From positions 39,495,631 to 39,559,630 of the forward strand of contig CM050652.1 of the NCBI GenBank assembly GCA_027574665.1: a stretch of DNA of 64,000 nt. Direction: 5' to 3'. The notes beneath the pieces are model-generated. The model was not told the DNA's origin. It did no database searches and worked only from the letters and a program-made list of their open reading frames with translations. Positions 11,862 through 25,036 of this stretch are shown here, one piece after another. Position numbers and translations under genes: made by a program. Each line of letters begins with the position of its first letter. The stretch's first letter is position 1. Source of the DNA: Rhynochetos jubatus. Taxonomy: Eukaryota > Chordata > Aves > Eurypygiformes > Rhynochetidae.

Positions 11862-11898
11862 CATATGCATGCATACACATGCACACACATACATGCAC
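11862..11898. repeat. alternating purine-pyrimidine tract
   Basis: Mostly strict alternation built from ATGC, CACA and CATA units. Such tracts can adopt Z-form DNA; here it is just noted as simple sequence. Confidence 0.7.
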
Positions 11899-11989
11899 TT
11901 GGAGAGATGCAGTAACCAACACAAGTTACCAGCAGAAACCATTGATGTGTGCATTTTCATTACCCATACTTTTATATATAAGCACAATA

Positions 11990-12007
11990 TTTTTTTTTTT
12001 TTTTTTT
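11990..12007. repeat. poly(T) run, 18 bases
   Basis: Simple T-run with no attached element. Confidence 0.9.
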
Positions 12008-15000
12008 CTCCATAATCCATTTATACCATTCAGTTCACAGTGCAGACTGAACTGGTGAAAAATATTCTTATGCTTCAGTTTTTCCTCTTCCTACATTAGG
12101 CCCAGTACCCTTTCTTAGAACCCATTTTTTTAAAAAAAACTTGTAGTTAACAATTAACTGTAACTGTAGGTTAATAACTACCTCAGTTATTTCTAAAATC
12201 TCTACTTTTTTGTCAAGTCTTAGTTTAAATTGGCCAATAAGTTCAGTGAATGAACAAATGCAATTGTGTGTGCACAGACATTGGCACAAAGTGTCTTAGA
12301 AGATTGGGCTAAAATGGGTCATGGTTATGGTGATTCACTGCTACTTTGTAAAACTGGATTGTACTTCTGCATTTCAAAGAAATAATGAGAAAGTCACATT
12401 AACTGAAATTCTCACTACTTACTCCTTGGTTTCTGGCTACCCAAATCTGATGTTTGATGCTGAAATTTTAGGTCAAGCTTTGCAAATTAGGTCAATAAAA
12501 CCTCTGCTTATATATAAAGTATTCAAATTTGCTCTTAAATATAGTCTACAATTTTGTCTCTAATCACTTTATTACAGTTCTGATTCATAAAATGAGCTGA
12601 ACAGTACCACATTCTTGCTCCTTAGACATATATGGTAAAGAAAAATATATTACATATAAAGGCAAACAAACAAATGGAGCCAAATATCCACTTATTATTC
12701 ACAAATATCCTAAACAGGTTAAAATATCCACTTAATGGAAAAAATGACTCTTCTGGGAAAAAAGTTATAATTCCAAACCAGCTATGTTTTTTATTTTACT
12801 TGTAGGAAAGAAAATAATAAAAAGAAATAAAAATGCTTTGTTTTAAGAATAGCCAATGTGCTACACAGAAAGTCTCCAAAGTATACTGGATCCCAGGATC
12901 CTAAAAGCAACAGTCTGTAGTCCAGTTTCTTTTATTGGAGCTGTTGGACAGCCAGTGCTTGGAAAATGGGAATCAAATGACTTGGGATGGGGACCTGAAG
13001 CTCTGAAGCCTGCAAGAGGGAAGCATTCTGATGTAGTCCTTTAAAGAGAATCAAAGAGTATTTCAGTTCTTAAGGTTACACACTGGGTTTCAAACATTCA
13101 CACACTGTGTGACACATCTGCATGTTTGCACAGCTTCTTCTGTCTAGATAGTAGGTTTTGAACTCTGTTCCCTCAGCTTCAAAACTTTCATTCAAGCTGA
13201 TTGCCAGTCTCTGTGTCAAAGCGTGTGTGCTTTGTGATCCAGAGCTCTGCTGGGATGGGGTTACATCTGAGCCACAGGTAGGGAGTTTGAGCTCCCCAAC
13301 AGCAGGCAAGCAATCAACAGGTTTCCATCAGAAAGCTGTCTTCTGTGCTGTTTCATCAGAAGAAACGAACATGTTTCTCTGAAAAATTAAAGTTTGTATA
13401 ATATAGCTGCTTTCTTTTTTTCCTGTGTAAACGGGTTTGATCAGAGGATTCCAGTTGAGTGTGTCTACATTTTGAGATCTAAATCCAAAAGGAGTTGGAT
13501 GTTATGGAGCTCTAACATAAAACTGAAAATGAGGAAAAACTAACAAACCAACAAAACTGACAAAAAGCCTACTAACCCTGCTGTTTTACCTACGAAGCTG
13601 AGAAATGCCACTGAGACTCATCACCACTCTTGGAGGTGGGTGAGGTATTTCTACAAGGACCTCCCACAGTATGTTGTGCCCAGTAAATTGTTTCAGGCAC
13701 ACACCTCAGTCCAGCCTGTGTTTAAATTCCTGCTGTGCTGGACTGGGGCCTTGGCTTTCAAACTGCTTGTTTCCTAGGATCTGGATCCTGTGAGCCTTGG
13801 GAACAAGCTTTATATCCCCATCTTTCCATCCTTAAAACAGGCTAGCCTATGACTCATTCTGTCCAATGAGGGACTTGTAATGAGTTTTTCTTGCTGCACT
13901 GCTTCTTATGTATGAGAGACATTTCCCACCTACCCTATATAGTACCCTGCTCTTAGCTTCGACCACACTGTCTGCCACTTTGTAAGTTACAAAATGACCA
14001 GCAATTTCCCTGTTGACCATTCAAGCATCCTGTTTCTTTAGGGAACACAGTCTCTAGGTTGTTGAAAATTGGGTCTAAAGAGTGAACAAGTGGCCATTCA
14101 AAAGAATGATGAACATTTAACCAGCTGCTGAGAATGGATTTCAACATTAGCTTATTGTTTACTTATTTGGAGTAGCCATCTCCCTTCTCTGACTGTATAA
14201 CCAGCAACCTTTGGGCTCCCTAACAAATCTATTTGCCCACAATCATTTGAAAAGCAAAATCTACTAATTAAGACTTGTAGTCATATGTTGGCAGTAGTAC
14301 CAAATGTTTCTTGCTGATCAGAGTGGTTTTACTTTGAACCTGTAACGTCTCTAGAACCTGAAATCTCTCTGAACACCACCATCTCAACTGCAAACCCAGC
14401 CAAATATGTGTGAAGTTAAGTACTTCAAATTAAGGTCCGGGTTTGGGCGGCTTTGGGAGAGTAGCCATCTGGGGCAGGAAGCTGATGGATGCCCTCACAG
14501 AACGGTAATCCAAACACCTCCATTCATTCGAGGCTTGACCCTTCTTCTGATCAGCCGTGTACAGCTGGTAACTTCAAATCTGAGTAATGACAACAGTTCC
14601 CATTGAAAAATAGTACAATGAGGGTACTTTCACCCAAGCACACATACAACAACGAGAAATGTCACCAAGAAAGTGGGCGACAAAATGAGTAACCAGCTGC
14701 CCTCTGTGGCAAGTACCTTCCTATCTGGAGTTGTTTCATTTAGCACAAAACAATTCAGAATTAACTAGATATTAGGAGACACTACCGACACCATGCACCA
14801 TTAAAGAGGGTATCTTCATTTCATGGCCAACCATGTCCATCATTACATGAGCAAGACTTCATCCAATAGCTATTTTGTAAGAAAACTCATTGAAGTGGGT
14901 GTCTGGAAGGAGGCAGTTGGAAGAACATCTTGGTTGATACAGAGATGATTTACATGTGGATTGAGAACTAAGCATGTGATTTTTGTCAGTTCTGAAGAGG

Positions 15001-15699
15001 TTTAGGGCATTCCAAAAAGTGGTGGGTAACTGAGGTCTTGAGCAAAGTCTCTTCTGGGATAGAAGCTGATGATATTTTTTCCAGAACATTACATAAAAAT
15101 TGTCAAGGAGATTAATTGAAGACTGAGACAGTGCTAAGCCAACAGTAGATGAGGGGATACTTACAGTAATGGAGGAAAAAACTGTACATCACCACACTCA
15201 AACAATACCATCAAACTGACTCACCAGAGGAGGCTGAATTCCTGCAGAAGGCAACTGTGTATTACCAGGAAGGTTGCATGTGTTACCATCCAATGCACAA
15301 AAAAGAGAGAGTGATGTTCCTAACTTCTGAATATTTGAATTTGTAATCCACACAATGGTACTTTTGAAGAGCAATTTTTATAAAGTATTGTCTATAAACA
15401 GCCCAATTCTGCCCAATTTGGAAGGGTATTTAGCAGCACAGAAGGTTTGTATCACTGGGCTCTAAGAAGATAATTTGCTTCTCCAAAACATTTTGGAGTT
15501 GCACACATTTACATGAAATTTTAGAAAAAGATAAATTTGCATTCAGTCAAAGGCTTGGAAGTTGATCATGGAAGCATCCTCCTTTTTCTTGTTTTGAAAA
15601 TCTAATACAGTTTTCAAAAATTTAAAAAATAAAAGGTTGAGTATGTTCTTACTTGCAAAATGAATATGAAATGGGTTTAATTTTTAGATAATTGTTTTT

Positions 15700-15990
15700 C
15701 ATATAATCAGCATAACATATCCCAGTAATTATTTTATTATAATTTCATTTAAAGTTGTAAGTACAATACTAATGGACAAAAAATCTTTTATAAGTTAATT
15801 ATAGCACAGCAGCTATTTTGCATAACTTTTTTTTTCAGTACTATTTTTGTAGGAGAAGAGGAAACCTTTGTAAGACAATAAGCTGCCTGAGGCATGATAT
15901 GCAAATATTGTACATAGCAGAACACCAATTAGCCAGCTGGAGAAGATGGCAGTATAGAATACTACAGATATCTGTGGGCACCTTTCTATA
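15700..15990. promoter_or_regulatory. candidate conserved non-coding element
   Basis: The block carries CAGTAATTATTTTATTATAA, CAGCTATTTTGCATAAC, an octamer in GATATGCAAATATTG, and CACCAATTAGCCAGCTGG (homeodomain core next to an E-box). Composition and motif density resemble vertebrate conserved enhancers. This is inference only; no alignment was possible. Confidence 0.25.
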
Positions 15991-17123
15991 AACAATACTT
16001 CGACTTGAATAAACGTCTTGTACTGACACAGATCTCCCTGCTCTGTTTTATATGTCCCACGATATTCTATGCAAGTTATTGAGGTTAATGACCAACACAG
16101 TCAGTATTCTTTATGCAATAAACTAATTTATTTTCATCCGTAAACTCTTTGAGGAATAACACAAACATAAAGGGTGTATTCAGCTTATATGAAATATAAC
16201 CTTATTAGAGGACCCAGCTAAATTACATGAACTCTGAAGCAGAAAAGCTGCCAGCTCTGTAGAATGATGTCTACTATATTCTTGAATGAAATGAAATTAT
16301 GAGGCTGGAGGTTTCACTTTACGCAGTTAAACCAAAAATACAGGGCTGCACAAAAAGTCCTCAATAAAACAGGAAGGTGACAAACAGATGATTTAAAGAT
16401 TTAATGTGAGAAAATGGGTACCTGGCTTAAAGATGGGGATTTCATGATAAGCAGGCTTTGAAATGAAAAAAGTCTTTCAAAGTATTCTTAGAATTATTTT
16501 ACTTAACCCACATATTTATATCAAGAAACATGACAACCATGCAAGAAGATGATTTCAGGACTTTTGAAGTGACCTCTGTATTAACAGGTTAATATAGCCA
16601 GGGTTTCAATATTCATATGCAAATGCAAGCTGAACTACTTCAAAATACAGTAACTTCTCATTGTCTAATTTCTAAACAGAAAACTGATTACATAACATAA
16701 CATAAAGGAATGAAATAGAGCTTATTCGTGCTTTTGTTTTTATTAATTTTTTGTGGCAAATGAGCCCCGGGCTCCTCAATTCATTACTGAAGATATGGAT
16801 GTTCCTGCATAATCCTTTTTTTCCATCATTCAGTAGTGAACATCATTTACAGTTTTGCATCTAGACCCTATAAAACAGAAACTGCACTCTAAATTCAGAC
16901 ATGATGAGATTTTACAGAATGCTTATTAGCCTTGCTTCTGTCTAGCCTGCTGTGATTAAAACAGCTAGTGGTAGCACTACAATAGTAAGCAGCACTAACT
17001 GAATGTTTTTGCTGGGTACCTGTGGATGTCAGGAAGAAGTAGTCAGTATAGTGGCTGTCTCACCTACAGTAAAAAACACATATAATAAGATTTTCTGTAT
17101 CTGGTTTCTTTGAAGTCCTTAGC

Positions 17124-17144
17124 TTTTTTTTTTCTTTCTTTCTT
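17124..17144. repeat. T and TTTC-repeat tract
   Basis: Ten T followed by about three CTTT units; simple sequence. Confidence 0.85.
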
Positions 17145-19535
17145 GCTAAGTGTGTTTATTGATGCATATCCTTTGTTAGCCAGAATAAACATCATGGAAA
17201 CTATTTCCTTCCAGCCAAACAAGGATGCACACTGTCTTCTGAACTGCTTATCATGTCTTGTAAGAGATACTAGAATTTGCACTCATTGCAGCTTTCTGCT
17301 TAGGAAGTAATGTGTCTGGCATAATGAAGAAAACATCTGGAAAGAATGAAACCAATATATTGATCTGTTTATTAACTTTCCATTATACTGCCATCATGTC
17401 TCTGGAAGAGACCAAAAGAAATAAATGGGGAAAAATTACATTTATGATAAAATCAAATGCTTCAACAGTAGCTGGAAACTGAGTTAAGCTGCACAAGTGT
17501 TCTTTTTTTAAATCATAAAAAAGTAGACATGAATTATTTATTCAGCACCAATTCCTGCAGCATTATCTAAGCTTTGGAAGTTGTTAACCTCCATAGCTCT
17601 TTAGGGCACTAGCATGGGCAGTGTTAAACATTCCTGTCAGCAGTCCAAAGTGATATCCTTTTATGAGAGATCTTGGGGAGAAGCAGTCCTCTCCTTGCAG
17701 CAGCAGCACGGTGCAATTAAATCTTCAGTATGCAGCACTTTGTATTCCGGTGCCTGTGGAAATGACTCAGCCCCCACAGTACAAAGGAGACCCTGAAGTG
17801 AAGTCCCATTGAATATGCTTTTGCCACTGTAACAGACTTCACAGTCTTGTGAACAAAAACATAATATTACAATTTTATTACTGCATTTCATACTGAAAAT
17901 TAAAATATTTTTACGTCCGTATGAATTTTATATTTAAAGGAGTATTTATGAAAAAATAAATATGAAAGTTCAGTTTAATTTACACAGTAATAATGGTATT
18001 AATATGGCACATGTCCTTTTAATTAAATGGGTCAGAACTGTCTCTGGATGTACTTAGTCATTCTAAATATCACAGTTCCAAATGTAGTCCCTAGAGAATA
18101 GTGTGGGCTTTCCCATTATTTGTACATAGCAAATATTTTCTTTTTCTATTAAACCCTGACAATTTTCACTGTTCAGTGGGGGACTGGTTACCCAGTGGCT
18201 TAGTGAGGCTGTACTGAATAAATGTTTAAATGAAATGTGATTTCCAGTTGAAATAGTGAGATGGAATATAAATAACCATTTTAAAATTTGATCAAATGAT
18301 GACACACTTATCTTTGAAAAACAAACAAACAAGGCAATCCTGGATTCTTTCTTGTGCTGTTCAGTCACAATCTGATCCTTACTCTTTACACAATTCCTCC
18401 ATCTGGAGAATGTTACCTGACAGTATTCTGAGCAATTGTTTTAGTGGATACTAAGAAGAAAATGTTATTTTTGTCACTCTTCAATATTCCCTCAGTGTCA
18501 AGGAGTTAGAGAGCTAGACCTTGTTAGACAAGAATAGAATATTCTTATATTTAACCTTATGGATGGAAAGAGAACTCTTGATGCTAGGACAACTTTAATT
18601 GATGCATACTAGGGAGCTGAAGGCTAGTTGAAACTTATCCTGTCTTCTCTAATTTTTTTCTCACTCTGTAACTTAAAAGTGGGAATCCATATCTCAAAAA
18701 GCCTTGAAAAAAAATATGATGACTGTGTATACTTTATTATTCCTATAAAACCCTTCTAAAAAGTCCATATTTATTTAACACTATCTTATTTTTATTACCA
18801 GTCTGAGTGGGAGCCAAAATAGAATAGGTTTGCTTTCTTTTACTCTTGACTAGATATTTACATAATCAGTCTATTTCAGAGATTTTTCACACTGAGTTGT
18901 TAGGGAAAACAATTAGTTTGTCCTGATATTATTTATTGCACAGAAATGGGAGGAGAGATTGCAGCAAAATCTATAAACTCTGTGAATGTGATTAATTTCT
19001 TGCTATTTTTTCCACAATATACTTTCATACCTTCTCTTTAATTATTGTTTATTTATGAGAGCCACTTGCTTAGTAATTTAAGCATTATGAAGGTATGGAA
19101 GGAGAGTATTAACACTGTCCAACTACTGGTTTCCATTTTAATATACTTCACCTGCTCAGTTATTTGGCTTGTCTTCAGAGTACATAAATTAATCTCATGC
19201 TCTCAGTTGCTCCCTAAAAGTTCCTGTCTATGTGCTGACTACAAAGGGAGCCTTTGGAGACCAGCTGCCGACTTAGTTGCCTGGATCTACATGATGCAAT
19301 TGAGATCTTACTGAAGTTAAAGGAAGGACTGATTTCAATTTGTCTGACAATATGTTTGTTTACAAATGCTAACCTATTCCACAAATGGTATAAAAATAAT
19401 TGGCTAGCTACAGTAGCCATATAATTCTTCCCAAAGGCAATCAGGAATTCTGGAGACTGCAGGTATGCATGTAACAAAAAGCCAGTAGTTACAATCTTGT
19501 TTATTAGCTCTCTGCATAAGAGTAAACTACAAAAG

Positions 19536-19822
19536 CCATAGAAAAATAAGAACTGAAGGACCCTCAAGAGGATCATCTCAACTTTCATTCTGCCCCAGGG
19601 CAGAGTCAGAGAGTGACAGATGCTATTCCTATCATGAACTATTCTTGACAAATGATTGCCTGAGCTGTCCTAAAAAAGATCCAAAGATGAAGACTCCATA
19701 ATTTCACCAGGAAAATTAATCCAGTCCCTCATTATCCATCCATACTAGTCATTCAAAGCCTTTTCTGCTTCCCAACTTGAATCCTTCCTGGTGCAGTTAA
19801 AGCCCACTCCTGCCTAACCTAC
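19536..19822 (-). mobile_element. CR1 LINE, 3' end fragment, - strand
   Basis: On the - strand the left end reads GTTGAGATGATCCTCTTGAG, then GGTCCTTCAGTTCTTA and TTTTTCTATGGC, which is the CR1 3' terminus (GGACTAGATGATCCTC..AGGTCCCTTCCA..TTCTATG). Moving right, the antisense of the C-terminal ORF2 block is visible: GAAGACTCCATAATTTCACC, then CCAGTCCCTCATTATCC, then CAACTTGAATCCTTCCTGG. This is the common avian CR1 tail in antisense. It is diverged, 5' truncated and non-coding. Confidence 0.75.
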
Positions 19823-22532
19823 TGTGGAATGGATTATTCCTTTACTTTTTGCAATAGCCTTTTACTTGTTTGATTGATATCTTCTACATTCATGTGATGA
19901 TTTTTCAGTAAAGGCAGATGCAAAAAAGTTGGTAAACACCATCAGACATCTCAGTATCATATAGCAACATGAAGTAACAGACTAGCACCTCTGCTTTTTT
20001 TTTTTATGACTAACATACTGAAATGAGTTTTCAGAATCTCTGACATCTCTTGCTATTCTCCTCTCTCTTAAGTTTTGATGTGTCTAATTTCTAACCCTAC
20101 ATGTTTATTCTGTCCTCTTAGTAGCCTGGCTTAGTTTCCATTTTCCATACATCTAAGATTTCAAGTATTGAGAATTCAGACTAGATAAAAAAACCAAAAC
20201 AAACCAAAACTGTCGATGATATGTACTGGCCCAATGTCAAAATGGTGTAACAGAAACAACTTACATCCCAATCCTGCAAGTTGACTTGATTCTGAAGGCT
20301 CCTCAGTGCTACATGATTGGCATTGAGGAGTCTTCCATCCACATAGCCCTGAGAATGAGGAATGATGATAAGCCTGTGTTTTTTAGCACATGTCAGGACT
20401 GAAATCTCTATTCATATTGTACAATCATGATAGGAAGTGTGATGGAGATTTTGAGCTCTGTTTTAGACATGGTCTTTGAGGTCTATTTTTTCTCTTCTTA
20501 ATAGAGATGCTACTTTTTCATTGTAAGTCAGACTTCTTTACCGAAGTCTTGAGGGAACAAACCATGAAGCTGCTGAAGTTGTGCTTCAAAAGGTATTTCA
20601 CACTTTGCAGAAGTTTGTACCAGATTGTTTGGAATTGTAGTACAAGGTCAGGATCTGACATGGCCATTGTTATTTAGTTTATTCAGAACAGTTTCAATAA
20701 GTTAAGGATAGCATGCTTTGAATATTGCATTGAACATTACGATCAGTTAATCTGGTGGTTGTTCACAGAAGAATCACCATCTGAGACTGTAATTTTCTTT
20801 TAGCTTGAATATTTAGCTGTACTAAACTCACCACAGACAGGAACAGCGAAATAGTACAGGAGAGAAAAGAGTTTAAGGCAGCATGATTTTTTGTAGGATT
20901 TAAAAGAATAAGGAAAATCATGTTCATTTAAGGTAAAAACAATGCTGCTAGACACAGTCACTTAGTCTCAAGCCAAAGGACTGCTGCAGTCATAGCTTGT
21001 CTCCAGTCACGTTTAGTTAATTTCCATGGAGGGTAGTATTTTCAGACCCTCCATTGTGACAGGCAAGATCACTGAATGCATCAGCCTACTTCAGACATCT
21101 CTGCAAGCATCACTCCACTAAAGGTGAAAAGCAGGCATATACAGCACCTTGCAGAATGTTTGCCACAACCACAATCCTCCTTAGTCCTGGCAGCTTGCAA
21201 AAACATATTTGTGAACACAACTCTTCCACCCAGATTTTCATTTCAAAATACAATTGTTTTCAGTTTATCAGCTTGAAGTCAGCCCTAGACATTAATAGGA
21301 CAGGCTAATTCTTGTTTTACATTCAGGGGTATGTGAACTGATACCTGAGTTATAGCTATATGTCAGTACTGAAATGTGTATAGATGCTTTAGAGAAACAG
21401 AGAAAATCTTAAACACAGTTTTTTATATAAATACTAAAGATGCAATCTTAATTGTCGCACTGCATTTAGATGCCCAAATGGTAGCAAAATTGTTATGAAT
21501 CACAGAGACAAAGGCAGAAATGTCACAACAGAGGGGAAAATGTAGTCTGAGAGACTTACAACAGGTAGCTAACTGTAAGGGAAGTAAAGCAGCAGAAAGA
21601 TTTACAGGACACTGTCTTAATAGAGCTGGATATGTTATAGTGAACCATGGATATTTATGTTCTATGTAAAAGGTTTTCCTTGCAATATCATTTGAAGGAA
21701 GTATCCTTTTATTTAGACTTTGTAAGTTTGTTATGTAGTGCTATTAGTTGGCATTAGGGTTTATCCGCACACTTCACTTTTTGAAAATTGGCTATATTGA
21801 GTACTGACTCTAGCCTTGGGCAGGAACTGCTTCTGGGAGCTACAAGGTGGACCTTTGTGAGAGTTCATGTCCTCTTCTTTACACTTTGAGATATACAGAT
21901 ATACAGAGCAATCCTGATGATCAGATCTGTGTGACACGTCCTGATTAACTGCGAATTTCAGCTGTGCACTGAGGCCTTCCGATAAAGCGTATTTTATTGT
22001 AAATAAATAAGAGATTGTTGTCATTGAGCTACTTACCTTGCTAAAAGCCATCAGTCCCATGTTGAACCCATTTCAAGCAATCTCTTTTCATCTTGGCTTT
22101 TATCTTCCTATTGGGCTACCTTTTCTTATAAGTTCTTATAATAAGAACTGTAAGCTGGCAACATGTCACATGTGAATGAAAACTGACGACATCTGAGAAT
22201 ACACTGGATGACTCATTTAGAGTTTGATCTTAATAGCACTCTTCTGGTAACTTTTTCAAAAGCACTATGTTAACATTAAACAAATTTGGCAGAGATTATA
22301 AAAAAAACAGATTATTCTTCTTTTCATGTACATCACCAGAGCACAGTAAAGATGCATAGGGTGGTAGAGAGGAAGAAATGTAACTATACATGTTCAGAGA
22401 AACAGTCAAAATTTAGATTTTCCATAAAATCAGCTCAACCAGTTAAAAAAGGTTCCTGATCATACTTCTGAGCCTTTACTGAGCAGCTAGGGCTGTAGTT
22501 TGAGTATGAATATTGCAATTCTTACCACCAAT
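19823..22532. other. unique sequence, no gene seen
   Basis: AT-rich unique DNA. The part at 21760-22060 has more CpG than its surroundings and an open - strand frame of 99 codons next to a strong - strand donor (see findings). A perfect 9-bp-armed palindrome lies at 22131-22149. No repeat family was recognised. Confidence 0.4.
22131..22149. repeat. short palindrome
   Basis: AGTTCTTATAATAAGAACT, two 9-base arms around a single central base. AT-rich and possibly accidental. Confidence 0.6.
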
Positions 22533-22620
22533 TAAAGGATACTGCTACTAAGGATATCAGCTTGCTAAGGATACCAGCTAAAGGATACACCATCTAAAGG
22601 ATTCACAAGATAAGATACAC
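22533..22620 (+). repeat. degenerate minisatellite, 13-17 bp units
   Basis: About six consecutive units share the core TAAAGGATAC or TAAGGATATC, starting near 22533, 22549, 22566, 22579, 22595 and 22611. Units differ in length and sequence, so the array is old. Nothing similar was seen elsewhere in the window. Confidence 0.7.
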
Positions 22621-22729
22621 ATGTGTTCTTTACTAATTTATTTTCCAATAGTTTCTCCAGGTTTTATTAAGTTGTCATCTTTTTTTTAAAAAAGACATTT
22701 TTATGAATATATGAAAGTACAGGCTTTTT

Positions 22730-23480
22730 TTGACTTGTGACAACCCTCAGGAGAATTTTTTCCATAACTTTCCCAGGGACTAAAGTAACACAGATAGGCA
22801 TATAATTTCCTGGATCCTCCTTTAAACCCTTCTTGTAGATGGGTGTGACATTAACCTTCTGCCAGTCTTCTGGGGCATCCTCTGATCCAGACTTCTCAAA
22901 TTATGGAGAGTGGCCTTGCAGTGACCTCAGGCAGCTATCTTTAAGCCCTTGGATGGATAACATCAGCACCCATCAATTTGTAGGGGTCAAGCTCCTGTAA
23001 TAATTCACATAGTTTGCATCAACCTGGACTTTTGTTTCCAAGGCCTGGGGCCCAACTGTGCTGGTAAAGACAGAAGTGAAGAAAGTGCTGAGATCATCTG
23101 TCTTTTCAGTGTTGTTGGTGACTAATTCACCTCTCCTGCTTGACAGCAGGCCAATATTTTCCTTCTGTTTCTGTTCATTGTTTATGTACCTGAAGAATCC
23201 TTTCTTATAGTTTTTGACATCTGTGGCCAATTTCACTTCAAGCTGAGCTTTTGCTTTTCTAACCATCTCTGCACACCCTGGCAATGCCCTTGTAGTTCTC
23301 AATGGGTATTCAGCTGCTTTTCCATCCCTGGTGCACTTCTTTGGTTTTGAGCAGGGACAGAAGCTCACAGTTAAGCCAGTTTCACTCTGCCTACTTACCT
23401 TACCTTTAAAAGGGATGAACTGTTTCTGTGCTTCCATAAGAGTGTTCTTGAAAAACTCCCAATTCTCAATAAGCTCTTAT
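22730..23480 (-). mobile_element. CR1 LINE ORF2 fragment (linker and start of reverse transcriptase), - strand
   Basis: On the - strand this decodes the part of CR1 ORF2 between endonuclease and reverse transcriptase. An open frame of 154 codons (22973-23437) contains KAKAQLEVKLATDVKNYKKG, GFFRYINNEQKQKENIG, LVTNNTEKTDDLSTFFTSVF, all typical of avian CR1. Upstream of the first ATG the frame still reads ENWEFFKNTLMEAQKQF. After frame shifts the sequence continues through the EDWQK..VTPIYKKG region to EDPGNYMPICVTLVPGKVME (near 22740-22810), the first conserved reverse transcriptase block. The element is truncated at both ends and lacks the catalytic core and 3' tail, so it is dead. CR1 ORF2 provides the endonuclease and reverse transcriptase for target-primed insertion. 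Confidence 0.93.
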
Positions 23481-24983
23481 AAAAGTAATTTGAATTATGA
23501 AATAAATAATAAAACTCAAACTCTGCCTTTAAAGGAAAGCCTTCAAACATTTCAACTTCTGAAACAACCACAATGTCAAACTGTTAGGGATGTGAGGTTT
23601 AAAATATTCAAAGCAAATGAATCTATCTTTTAAAAAAAAGCATACTTAAAAGCATTGAATAAAGTGATGTTTCTTGATAATTCATTTAGAAATGTGTCTG
23701 TTATCTACCCCTCAGCTACTGAGTCACAGAGCTGTGTTTTTAATGATAAATCCAGTTGGAATTTTGTTTTTGTTTTGTTTGTTCTGGATGCATTAAAAAA
23801 ATCTTTGTTTCTTAGTAGTTTAGAAAATGATGTTCTCTGCTGGAAATATTCAAATAGGATTCCCAGCAGTTTGATTTGAAGTAGATTCTCCATGTGCAAC
23901 ATCTAAATTAATAAGTTTTTTGTTTGTTTTTAATAAAGTAAGATTAAGATGAAATTATTACAATTCAAATAACAGCACACGTTTTTCATGTCAACCATTT
24001 GACATTTGATAGACAGATCTACCATAAAAATCTTAGATTTCATTATAAGACTTAGTTTAAAACCACAAATTTTCACACTAATGTATTGTCTATATTAGCA
24101 AATAATTTAAATGCAAATGCAATAACCAATAAAACTGTGTACTTTCATTTAAAAAGACAACTGACAAGAAGTGTCTTACTGTAACTACTAAATCAGTAAA
24201 ACTATCAAAAGAAAATGGATTTGATAATATCTTAACCTCTCTTCTGTACATCAAAGTTGTATAAAATATGTTGCATACACATGTTGATTTTTTCCTGCAC
24301 TCAGACTACCCTGAAAAAACAAGCGCATGGATGAATATAGTGTCATTAAGAGGGTAATCACCATGACCAGTTAATAAAAAACAAGGCTCTCTTAAAAGTA
24401 GGAAACAATAGAAATTTGAGTAAAACTGATTGTTAAACTTGTCATAGGGAAAACAAATGTAGACAGTGAAATTAATTTTGTTATCACATTTTGTGATATC
24501 ATATTTTCAATTATGTCTCCTAGATCTGGTCAGAAAAAATTTTGATGACATTTTCCCATTGGTGCGAAAACTAATATGCTTCCTGGAATCATGCTGTTTT
24601 TTTCAAAGTCACTAAGAAGGAAAAAAGATATAGACACAAAATATTCATCCTATATTACTGTTAAGGGAATTAAATGTTTTAATGTTAGTTTTGAAATTAT
24701 TCTTAAATTCAATGTTTTGTAATGCTTTGATTCTGGTGAAACAAAATACTTTGATCCCAAACCAGCCTTTGAATTTATTTTTTCAAACATACAGTTTTAT
24801 GGATTTTTGAAAATGAAATTAAAATCTTTTTTAAAAAGTAATGCCAACTGAACTTTGTTTTAGTTCACTGTGCATTCTGTTTCTTCCCAAACCTTAAGTA
24901 TATTTTTACTTTCTATACTCTGGTTGATATTTTGAAGCTAGATTTTGTTGAACGCTTGAAGAATCAAGAAAAACACGGAGAAC

Positions 24984-25036
24984 CCCTCCACACCCTGCAC
25001 AGTCTCACACCTACTCACACCCACACTCAACCTAAC
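24984..25036. repeat. CA-rich low-complexity tract
   Basis: Interrupted CAC and CACAC units mixed with CT; a decayed CA-type repeat. Confidence 0.6.

Larger units (their letters stand above)
7976..19535. other. long unique stretch, no gene seen
   Basis: About 11.5 kb of AT-rich DNA in which I recognise no gene, RNA or dispersed repeat. It contains T-runs, an alternating purine-pyrimidine tract at 11862-11898, a small (ATAAC) triplet near 16693, and a possible conserved block at 15700-15990. Long open frames on the - strand at 9098-9496 and 11574-12020 are not recognisable proteins. Confidence 0.45.

Noticed and set aside
11574-12020. - strand open frame of 148 codons
   Set aside because: It starts in a T-tract (poly-lysine) and crosses the alternating tract at 11862-11898, so it is composition-driven.
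19214-19651. - strand open frame of 145 codons
   Set aside because: Its first part lies in the CR1 3' untranslated tail in the wrong context; not a gene.
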